Source: Marsupella aquatica (Eukaryota; Marchantiophyta). Taken from it: a stretch of 64,000 bases of DNA. Within the stretch, counting starts at the first letter, position 1, and each line of letters opens with the position of its first letter. The position numbers were made by a program, and so were the translations under genes. Of this stretch, positions 54,801 through 64,000 are shown one piece after another. The notes beneath the pieces were generated by a model. That model was not told where the DNA came from. It searched no databases and saw only the letters and a program-made list of their open reading frames with translations. The stretch spans positions 9,424,001-9,488,000 of the forward strand of contig OZ316898.1 in the NCBI GenBank assembly GCA_973895155.1, read 5' to 3'.

Positions 54801-57800
54801 ATCTTCATCAAACTTGTACCATTGATGTGTACTGGCGCTGCAGTATAATCCAGAGGTTACGTCATAGTAATAGCCAAGCTCACTGTTGTAGTAATAGCCT
54901 GAGGACTCATCCAAGACGTAGCCAGAGCCCTCCAGGGGAATCTCTCCTACAGCTGTTGTAGGGTTTCCTTGTTGAGCCCATGCTTTTCCCGAACCAGTCT
55001 GACCATTGTCTCCTAAATTACCTACACCTGAATTGTCTTCATCTCCAAATATGTCCAGGTTGCTACCATTTCCCTTGACATCTGGACGAGGCGGTAAACC
55101 CAATCCAATGCTGGAGACTCCTTCTTGTTCCACTGCGTCATCTTGGGTGTCAGAAAACATATCAGAGCTACCTCCTCCAGCTGATGATGGGCCAGCATCA
55201 TTACCTCGCCCAGTTTGGAACCCTAAAATTGCCTCATATCCCTCCACTTCGCGCTGTAGCGTTTCCTTCTTCTCCTCATATATATTGTAATCGCCGTTGT
55301 CCAGCAACTTCATGGCGTCCTCAGTCAGTTGGTCAAACACAACCTTCGTATCCCCCTCCATTCGCCCATTTTTGCCCCCCTCCGCTTTTGCCACGGCCTT
55401 CAGTCGTCTTAACGCTCGCAACACCGATTCTCCAGGTTGGAGGGATTGTGCAATGCGACGCTGTGTGTCTGCAATTTCCCGCTTGGAGAGGCCCTTGTCA
55501 CCCTCAGAATCTTCCTCTAAAGACCGCGCGGCGGCCTTCGAAGCAAATCTTGTGTCAACCTCAACACTTTCCAACCATGCATCCTTGGTATCATCCTCAT
55601 TCCGATACTCCACATAATTCCCGTCGGCGTCAAAATAGCCCTCCTCTCTCTCTTGTTTCAAGTTGAAGGGCTCAATTCTCATCCCATCTTCAAGCCTCTC
55701 TTCATCCTCCTCGCCATAATCCTCTTCAGCTATGGCCACGTCGTCCGGAACAGCCGTATCCTCAGCAAGCAGCTGCTCGGATATCTTGTCTCTCCTAGTT
55801 GCCCGCTCCAAAGCGGCAACTCGTGGATCCGTCGAAAGTATGACCGCGGCATCCTCTTCTCCATCTATCACACTCAGAGTTTTGCCTGTATCCTTTTTCC
55901 CTTTGGGAAATCGAGCCTTCTTGGCCCTCGGAGCTTCTTCAGCATCCGAATCGTCATCAGAGTACGAGAAACGCACACGCTTGCGCTGCGAGGGAGCCGT
56001 AGGCATCTCCATCTCCATCTCCATTGCGCTCCGACAGAATGGCTCAGGATTTCTTCTGATTGCAGAGGAAACAGTCCAACCCCTTCCTCCTCCTCCTCGT
56101 CCTCTAGACCAAAAACCCTACTCTATCCGAAAACCTGCAGGAATCAGCGGCCTGCGATTGAAATCCAAAAAAAAAAAAAAAACCCTTCGGAACGTTCTAG
56201 TTTCTCGCAATCCTGAACTAAGCAGCGCAACAAGTCCCTTCGTCTAACCTGCAACAAAATCGTGTTCCGACGCACTCTACTTGACTCCTTCCACGAACTA
56301 AATCACTTCCACTTCCGCATGCAGCGAAGCAATGTGGCAGCGGATCAGCGGCAATCGGCCCTCTACCGCTCGTGTGGGTTTTTCCGGCGCTTCACGTCAT
56401 GTCCTTTCCATCCGTGGCCGTGAAGGGGGCGGCCATGAGATTGCTCCAGGCAGTAGAGCGAGCACCAGCACCAGCAGCAGCTGCAGGTGGTGGTGGCGAT
56501 GGTGGAGAGGATTGGAAACACGAGAAGAAGCTGGGGAGTGGAAGAACGAGAGAGGAGGATTGGAAAGACGAGACGAAGCTGGGGAGTGGAAGAAGGAGAG
56601 AGGAGGATTGGAAAGACGAGACGAAGCTGGGGAGTGGAAGAAGGAGAGAGGAGGATTGGAAAGACGAGAAGAAGCTGGGGAGTGGAAGAAGGAGAGAGGA
56701 GGATTGGAAAGACGAGAAGAAGCTGGGGACTGGAAGAAGGAGAGAGGAGGATTGTGGCACGATGAGGAGGAGCTTGCAAAACAGCTGTTGGGGTCGACAG
56801 CACCTTTCGGTCCCCGTGTGTCGTCTTCTACAGTCAATGTGGTCAAAGGTAAGATAATCACTGTGCACTACACTATTCTTGATTTGCAAATGGGCGCAAA
56901 CAATTATTAAGTACAATTTTTTTGGCCCCCAGCAAATGATTAACTACTGTAGATAATATGGACAACAAGGAAGATAATATCTGTACAATACACTATTCCT
57001 TTGAAAAATGTACAAGGACACTTACAGTAAGGGCAACAAATAACTACTGTACAGTATTTACAATTTTTTTTTGGCTTCCAGCAGATTATTAAATCGATAA
57101 TGTGGTCAAAGGTAATTAAATTACCGTACACTACACGATTCGCTTGGAAAATCGGCATGGTCACTTACAGTAAGCTCAGAAAATAATTAATTACAATTTT
57201 TTCAGCGTGCAGCAAATAATTAATTAGATAATGTGGTCAAAGGTAAGATAACTACTGTACACTAGACTATTCTTGATTTGCTATTTGCCATGGTCACTTA
57301 CAGTAAGCACCAAAAAATTTATTAATTTCAATTTTGTTGGCACCCAGCAAATACTTAATCAGACTAGCCTGATTATAGTTCCTTGAAAATAAATAGAGGA
57401 CAGTACTGTGCTTTATCTCCCATGTAAAATGCCTCATCCTTCCGATATACTCGTATAAGTACATGGGCGAAAAGAAGAAAACTCTGTCTACAAAAGCGTA
57501 ACAGTACGTCTTAAGCAAAGGAACTCAGGAAGGGAGCTTTTGTGGTGACTACAATGAGGGGGGTGCGGGGGGGGGCGGGTTTATGATTAAGGTGTGAAAG
57601 TGCTAATAGAATCCTGGCCTTTCCTTTACAAAATAAATCTTTTCTCTTGCAGGAAGTAATTGGTGACGATTGGGTTTCAGTCATAAAGGCAGATGCTCGT
57701 AGGAAAGGAACAGCTGGAGAACAATGGCTTAGAAGCCTTACTGCGTACTTGACCAAGTCTAGCCAACATCCTCGGATGGTAAATCCAACATCCCATTCTT

Positions 57801-60800
57801 TGGGGCTAAACAAAGGTACTCTGACTTATTTGAGGATACTTAACGCGGTCCTTTCAGTTGTGACATGTATAACTAAACGAACAACCTTGTTACCGTATCC
57901 TGTCAACTCTAAACGAGGTATTCCTTAGCATTGAAAAACTATTCCGTGAGAAGGATAGCAATAGAACTTACGGTTATCGGATAAGTGGGCTTCTGTCATT
58001 TAGTCGTGTTATTCAGAATTACTACATGAATGCAATTGCTGCTCTTTTGCACTGACATAAACTTTGCCAAGTTTGATCATTATTGCTGTGAGTATTCGAT
58101 CTATGAGGCTTTCTTAACTGATTCTAAGGTATGTGTGGTTGCCCAGGGTTGTTGGTGTCCCTATGTACTCTGGTTACTCTGTGCCTGCTGAATCCAAGTG
58201 CTAAAATTGCACTGCCTGCAGCAGAAACTCTGGCTTCAATCGCTAAAGTTGAACCAATCTGGGGCATGTCGTTTCTGCCTGTGGTTCTTTTCTGTGTCAG
58301 ATTCCGGGGGAGGTTTGAAGGTCTGGATGCATCAGAAGTACAGGTACGTGGCAGATTGAGTTGAAAGATGGAAACCAAGATTTCACAAATGAATTAGCTC
58401 AGGATTCTGGGGTAGTTGAACCTAGGGGCTTGGCGAATTCAATTGTGAAATGCTAATTTGGTTTTGCACGTAATGTGCTATTCTAGTAGTATCATGTGAA
58501 GCGCATGTCTTGTTTTGCAGCTATCCTACAAGTCTATTATCAAGTGCTTGTGGCTTTCTTTCTCAAAAGTCAAAATCAAATGATTAGTCATATTCACTTA
58601 GGAGACTGGGGACTGTTTTGTGTGCAGCTGGGCCTCCTCAAGGTATATCCTGCATTGGCCGGTCATTCAGCCACTTTGCCTCTGGTCATACAGGCGCTGC
58701 AACCCATGTTAGATTCGAAGTCTGATAGGTGCGCTCTTCAAATTCAATATTTCTGGTCCTCACTTTCTTTTGACGAGTTTGCCCTATTCATCGAAAATGC
58801 TGTCCACTTGCTTATACTCTGCAGCATGAGTTATGCTAATTCAACTGAATTTATGTTAATTCACCTGCACCTGAAGATTCGGAAAATATTCATTCAACAA
58901 TCAATCTCTCATGTCAGCCTTAGAGCTTCTGAGGGATCCTTCCCAGTTTGTAAGAAGGATGAGCAGAGATTCTCAAAGAATGGCTTTCATTATGTCCACA
59001 GGTTATGGCTGCCAGTTGTCCTTGTTACATAATTAAACCTTTCGAACGCCACTGCATGATTGGTCAGGGTACAGATAAGTGCAAAATTGTCATGTAGTTT
59101 TATTTTCAGTCTGCGATTCATAGAGGTATTAATATTCTGGACGTAGCACTTTGTTGTTTACAGTGCAGTGCAAGCAACAGGAATAAGGTTGTTGTGCAAA
59201 ACCTGGGAGCTCTCGGACCGAGCTTTTCCACATCTTCAGGTATGAATATGCTATTTTCACAATCCACGTAAACTGGGGCTTGTCACGGTAGCATCAATGG
59301 AAGGTGTTCTTGTTGGGTGTGAATGTTACATGACATAATGGTGAATGTACAAGTTGAATCATCATCTTTGTTCTCTCGTAACTGAAGAATTAACTGGTGC
59401 TGGTCCCTCAGAAAGTGCTCAGGCCAGGGGATATTCAGGAAGCCATCTTGCAGACCGAGTTGGCTCAAAGTCGAGCTGCTTGTGTCCGTGATGTGAGTAG
59501 AAAGGACCCAGATCGAGGGGTCGACCTGGTTCTATCGGTGCAGGTGACATCCTGTTGAACACCAGATCAAATGTAGAAACCGTCGTGTCTGCCGTTTGTT
59601 TTTAGTGATGGAATCCGAATCTTGATTGGTTGACCTGTTTCTAGATGGTCAAAGCTAGGTCTGGAATCAAGTTCCTGATTTTCGAGGTTCTGAGCTCCTG
59701 GTACATACCTTTGACTTCCAAGGCTGGGAGTTGAGTCGGATTGACTGTTGAAATCACAGTTGCTACTATAGAGAAACTATTCATTATCTACTGTCATACT
59801 GAGCTTTCCTTGGTTCCTTCATTCAGCTGTATTTGTCTAGCTGATGGTTGTTTGACCATAAACTGCCAGCCCTTTTTTGTGTGCTGATGAAAACGATTGA
59901 TGTTGGTTGCAGGCATGCATTGAGAGTAAGGATTCTGTTGTTGTGTCCTTGGGCCTTCAGAGTCTTGCACTTTTGTGTAAGGAGGATCTTATTGGTGAGA
60001 ATTAATGGGCTCTGAAGTTTTTTATATTGCTTGCCAATGTGGCACATTCTCTCTGAAAGTGTGAATCTTTTCCATGTTATAACTGCTCGCATTGTTATAT
60101 GCTCTCCGTTGAGAAATTAATATCCTTGATTGCACTGGAATTTATCAAGCTAATATAGGTGAAGATATTAATCCTATTTGTGTACTATAACAGATTTCTA
60201 TACAGCATGGCTAGTAATCTCAAAACGTTTTCCACTCATGCCATCAGAGCCCCTTGTGCTGCAAAGGTAATTCTCCTACCACTAAAAGTTTTCTCTCTCC
60301 ATTTTGGGCTAGTGCCAAATTGGTTGTTCTGTTGTTTTGATGAATTGTCCATCACTCCAACGGCTAAGTAATGATATGAAGTCTATGGTGCTGTGAAGCT
60401 TGTGTATGCTGCTAAGGTATGGGGCCCTAGATGCTGCAGCCCACCCAGAGGCTGCTGCTGGTGTATTGGATATCTTATGGAAAGCTGCGGCAATGAAGGG
60501 AACTGGGGCAGCAGATGATGTGCATTCCGGAACACGAGCAATGGCATTTGAAGGCCTCTCGTTCTATGAGGTATGCTATCCTATACATATTAAAGAAATG
60601 AGTAAAGAAATTATCTTTGGTCTTGATTTCATGCTCGTAATCACTTTCAGAATTTGGGTAGCTACGTAAAACTGTCTGAGCCTTGACGTCTTCAGACTAT
60701 TTGTGGGAAAGTTTAGGTGGATGACCTAGAGGCGCTCTGCCCTGTCGAGAAGACAAATGAGGTTGAGTTGCTCCGATCTGAAACGTCAAGCGGAGTTTTG

Positions 60801-63800
60801 CCGTTTCTGGAAGACCTTTTGATCAAAGCTTTGGCACATGAACACAGGTAACTCATAGTTCGTGAGGCTACTTATAAGAATTTCATGGTTTCTAGGGGTT
60901 TGAGTGCCCATGTATTTCCTTCTCGTAGTCACTTCTTCTTGCATGGATGAATCCTCGGCTTCATATTCTACCAGCTCAGCTCTGCTCTGCTCCTAGTGGT
61001 AGTCTTATTGGATATGTTCTCCCGGGTTTCTTAACAGAGTACGTCAAAGAGGTCAAAAAGGGGCGAAAGTTGTTGTTAGCAAGCTGGGCAAACTGCTGAA
61101 GACTTTCCCTGGAGCACTCAATGCTACCGGCTGTTCCCCTTCATCAGGTGAGGACCTCTTGCAAAATTTGGGTCCTTTGTTGCGAGATTTGTGGGATTCT
61201 CAAGGTTTCCTGATTCCTATAGTAATTGCAAATTGTCAAAAAGAATTTTCAATAGTTCCAACGCATTGAGTCCTCGTGGAAAGTATTGCATAACCTATGT
61301 CCAATAATAATACGAAAGATACTAATAATTCTAATTATAATGCAGACAGCAAGAATCAGTGATACTGGGGTTTCCAGCTTGGAGTTCTCATATGCGATCT
61401 GTATGGTTATTTTTTGCGCAGGAAAAATGGTCACTTCTATATCAGATTTCCCTGGTGCAACCCTCTTGTGTTTCTCATTACCTGCTCCCGAAAAGACAGA
61501 TAGAGTCTCCAAGGTCGAACATCAGAGGGTAATCCAACCAGCCCTGCTTCAAGCAATCACAAAGAGTACAGTTTGCTAGGATATCAAAATTTATTTCTCC
61601 ATACCTTTTGATGCCTTTTTGTCCCCATAATGGTAATTTGCTATACTTACTTCCTCTTAAGTCGTCATACACTATTGTTTTCAGGGACCACCCTGGAGCA
61701 CAAAAGCAATGTGAATTCTTATCGTTAGCTGAGGTCTTGATGTGACTTTTGAATCATTGACCGTACAGTTTCCCATTGAATATAGCATTGCCTTCATCTT
61801 GTGTAGCATGACAGGCCAATGTACATCAGTCCTTATATGCTGATATTTGCCTCTCACACAGCGTTTGCATTGGTCACGTGGGCAATCTTTAACAATTACT
61901 GATTTGTTTAGTTATTTTTATGCTTTGTTTGATTCCACTTTGAAAATTGTCATGTAGCTGGAAACATTCATGTAACCAGATCTTTCCTCTCCACAGCTTG
62001 TGAAGATGTGGCAATCCAATTACGAGAAGATTTTTCTGGAAGTGGCAGATCAACTTCACTTTGGCAGAAACTTGGTTGTTGCCATGCTTTCTCTGCAGTC
62101 ATGGTGCTCCTTTGTTTCTACCTGGCTTGATGCCATATTCACAAAATATGAAGCTGATAGTCCAAATCTTAACCACAATGAGAATTTGCTCAAAGCGGCA
62201 AAATACTTGTCACAGGTTTTTTTCCTCACTTTCTTTGCCTGTTCTGGTTCTCAGAACTGTGTGGAGTTATCTTGCAGTGAACATCTGTTTGCTTTCATAA
62301 ACACTCTTACTGGCTGGGATGCTCTTAATCATAATCCTCTGGGCTCGGGTGAATCAGATCATGAAGAGAAGTTGTGAGGATGGCATCCCTCGGGTGGCTG
62401 AAAGTGCAACACTTGCTCTCGCTGCTCTGTGCAAGGTGATAATGCAATTAATATTCTATCTCTAATTACTTTATTTACGCTCGGTGGGCTTCTCAATGAG
62501 CTTGCTTTGAATTCATTATCCTCTTTTCTCAGTTTTAGAAACGTGCAGGTCATGCCCACACAAGCTCATGGGATTTCTCAAGACATTTCGATGTTTCTAG
62601 AGCTGCGCTTATTACAAGAAGGTCATGAATACATGCAATGGTCCTCAACACTTGCACTGGGGGTAGTAGCGACCTGCTTGCATGAAACTGATTGGAGCCG
62701 CAAGCACAGTATTGTTCAGCTTCTCTTGAAGGTCAGATGGATGCATATCCCGTTTGCATACCTCCTCTCATTGTCTTACTTCAAAGTAGAGATACTTGGC
62801 ATGCTCAAGCAGGCATAATCCAAAAGAGAAGGGAGTTTAGTTGAAGTTATCTGATTGCGATAACTACGGCGAGGTGATTTTATGCTGGGTAATTTCCGCG
62901 CACTACAGTAGGCGCCTCATATTTATATGCTTATGAATACTCTAGATGGATGGATGTAAGTACTTAAAGTCTTCCAACTGCAGCACGCAGGTACAAGTGA
63001 TCGTGGTATTGTCAGAGGTGCATGTGGACTTGCATTAGGAATAATAAGTCAAAGCCTTTTGAGGCAAGAAAGCAGCTTTCAATCTGCAGGATCAGCCAGG
63101 AAAAGAGAGATAGAGTTACTGGTGCAGATCATCCTAAGCTTGATACAACTTACGTCCAAAGCAAGCCCTACAGCTGCCCCGGCATTAGGAAAGTTTTTAG
63201 GATTGTTACGGACTGAAGTCATTGCTAGTGAAAGAGTAACAGCAAACCCTCTGCCGCAAGAAGGGCCAAAACTTGAAGAAGAGTCCTTCTGGGCCGTGGT
63301 TGGACTAGTGTGGGGTCTTGGAAGTTCTGTGACTGGACTCTATCACCTTCACTGTGCAACATTGGTCTCAGCACTCACAGATTTGCTGATTTCTTGGGTT
63401 TCTGGGTATTCTGAGGGACGTAAAGATTCCACCGATGGCAAAACGAAGTCGGATGTTTCAGAATATTTTCTAGCAGCAGGCGCCTGCCTGGCCTTGCCAA
63501 CGTGTGTGGAGGTTTCTGCAAGGTTAGAGCTACTCACTCAAGGGGTGACTGTGTTACTGGAGAATGCCATTTCTCTCATCGTGAATGCCGTAGATCCAGG
63601 CAACTCTAGTGGCATGGAGCACTGGAGGTCCTCACTTTTTTGTTCCCTCTATGTCGGTTCCGGAAACCTTTTAGCTGCTGCTCTTCATGATGGTGCCCAG
63701 TCTATCCATCTAGAACTGGTTCATAAATTATTGGAATACATGGAAGCTGGGTTGGAAAGGTCAGATCATAAAGGCTGGGGTCAACTAGGTGCATTGATTG

Positions 63801-64000
63801 GGATTGCAAATTCCTTTGGAGCAGGTGCTGGTTTATTAATGCCTGGAAACCTCGGTTCAAATCTGGCAGAATTGTGTATGTTGGCCAGAGTCCAGGTGGG
63901 TGGGTAACTTCACCCAGTACCCTACAACTTCCCTACTTTTGTGCTAACGCTTACTCAGAGGGGTATTTTAAAAGTCGTTGCTGTTGCTGTAAAATCTGAA
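51817..64000 (+). CDS. RST1: RST1 (RESURRECTION1/focadhesin-like), right end outside the window
   Basis: Exons: 51817-52245, 52901-53167, 53433-53516, 53826-54093, 56325-56848, 57653-57815, 58147-58343, 58628-58728, 59164-59239, 59412-59543, 59913-59994, 60194-60266, 60417-60570, 60717-60847, 61038-61147, 61422-61528, 61997-62215, 62358-62435, 62549-62731, 62984-63895, 63959 onward. All splices are GT-AG with consistent phases; exon 2 could begin at 52892. About 1,444 residues are in the window; Arabidopsis RST1 has about 1,840. The match is plain in QRFAVNAIFERLKSGP, SFPSVAVKGAA, RLLQSMWSK, KEDLIDFYTAW and IVRGACGLALG. It is a helical-repeat protein that, with RIPR, couples the cytoplasmic exosome to the SKI complex and limits siRNA production; mutants also alter cuticular wax. 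Odd points: a 2.2-kb intron 4 holding another gene, and a 48-bp repeat in exon 5. Confidence 0.92.
54771..56024 (-). CDS. LIN1/CD2BP2 (U5 snRNP 52K) homologue, intronless, inside RST1 intron 4
   Basis: A single 417-residue frame starts at ATG 56024. Human CD2BP2 and yeast Lin1 associate with the U5 snRNP through PRP6 during snRNP assembly; the protein is nuclear. Seen: a Met-Glu repeat start, a basic KRVRFSY segment, the family block RIEPFNLKQEREEGYFDADGN-YVEY and DAWLESVEVD, helical LKREIADTQRRIA, FDQLTEDAMKLLDNGDYNIYEE, and a C-terminal OCRE-like Tyr repeat (SSGYYYNSELGYYYDVTSGLYC). The last replaces or resembles the GYF-type C-terminus of the animal protein, as in other plant homologues. 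The length is near the family norm. The lack of introns could mean retrocopy origin, but the frame is intact. Its start lies only 300 bp from RST1 exon 5 on the opposite strand. Confidence 0.88.
   Translation of the reverse strand: MEMEMEMPTAPSQRKRVRFSYSDDDSDAEEAPRAKKARFPKGKKDTGKTLSVIDGEEDAAVILSTDPRVAALERATRRDKISEQLLAEDTAVPDDVAIAEEDYGEEDEERLEDGMRIEPFNLKQEREEGYFDADGNYVEYRNEDDTKDAWLESVEVDTRFASKAAARSLEEDSEGDKGLSKREIADTQRRIAQSLQPGESVLRALRRLKAVAKAEGGKNGRMEGDTKVVFDQLTEDAMKLLDNGDYNIYEEKKETLQREVEGYEAILGFQTGRGNDAGPSSAGGGSSDMFSDTQDDAVEQEGVSSIGLGLPPRPDVKGNGSNLDIFGDEDNSGVGNLGDNGQTGSGKAWAQQGNPTTAVGEIPLEGSGYVLDESSGYYYNSELGYYYDVTSGLYCSASTHQWYKFDEDQNTYVEVTS
56507..56746 (+). repeat. 48-bp in-frame minisatellite in RST1 exon 5
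   Basis: Five copies of a 48-bp unit encode EDWKDEKKLGSGRRRE with small changes. They lie between conserved RST1 segments SFPSVAVKGAAMRLLQAVE and SVPVCRLLQSMWSK. None of the frames across it, on either strand, has a stop, which explains the overlapping long ORFs seen there. The insert adds about 80 charged residues to a helical-repeat protein, preceded by an Ala/Pro/Gly-rich linker. Confidence 0.9.

Noticed and set aside
56332-56916. Overlapping long ORFs on both strands in RST1 exon 5
   Set aside because: They arise because the 48-bp repeat has no stop in any frame. Only the frame that continues RST1 homology on both sides is accepted.
1-64000. tRNA genes or CRISPR-type arrays
   Set aside because: No tRNA A/B-box pair with a cloverleaf was recognised by eye. 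The regular arrays here have long diverged units with internal palindromes, not short repeats with unique spacers.

Overview
The window is nuclear DNA of a land plant. The evidence is a near-complete RST1 gene with about 20 GT-AG introns, an ILR1-type IAA-amino-acid hydrolase, a plastid-targeted HAD phosphatase, a LIN1/CD2BP2 spliceosomal gene, and plant-type CCCTAAA/TTTAGGG telomere-motif repeats. I cannot fix the lineage. A non-angiosperm plant would fit the unfamiliar proteins and repeats, but that is only an impression.

Layout. 1-11 kb is repeat-rich and gene-poor: a gag-like retroelement fragment, a 5S rRNA-like relic, a palindromic minisatellite, several GC-rich or AT-rich tandem repeats and a probable non-autonomous Helitron. 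11.0-22.0 kb is a compact minus-strand series of exons: three F-box-like modules, a basic NLS-bearing region, a large unknown region, an acidic/AEK-repeat coiled-coil region, a Ulp1-like (C48) domain, and three tandem FCP1/NIF-like HAD domains. From 19.8 to 11.0 kb these exons can be spliced with consistent phases into one reading frame of about 2,500 codons. That frame holds nine in-frame stops, no frameshift that I found, and one inserted MITE. 22.0-31.9 kb is arrays and spacers built round an imperfect palindrome, consensus TCACGCGACNNGTCGCGTGA, cut by two TIR-bearing insertions, plus a small zinc-ribbon-like ORF. The same palindrome sits singly in several introns and spacers of the 11-22 kb genes and was not seen elsewhere in the window. 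This marks an unusual block of about 20 kb, which I regard as the candidate undescribed system (a giant mobile element, a decayed multidomain locus or an integrated foreign segment).

32.0-35.4 kb carries a plus-strand DUF7869-type gene, also broken only by in-frame stops. 35.4-64 kb is more ordinary plant sequence: ILR1-like hydrolase (minus), HAD-IB phosphatase (minus), then RST1 (plus) running off the right edge. A complete intronless LIN1/CD2BP2 gene lies antisense inside RST1 intron 4. RST1 starts immediately after a tandem array, and its exon 5 contains an in-frame 48-bp minisatellite.

The single-copy genes are functionally separate: auxin-conjugate hydrolysis, phosphate-ester chemistry in the plastid, cytoplasmic exosome cofactor, U5 snRNP assembly. 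Exons were assigned by reading splice sites and phases by eye; no database search was possible.
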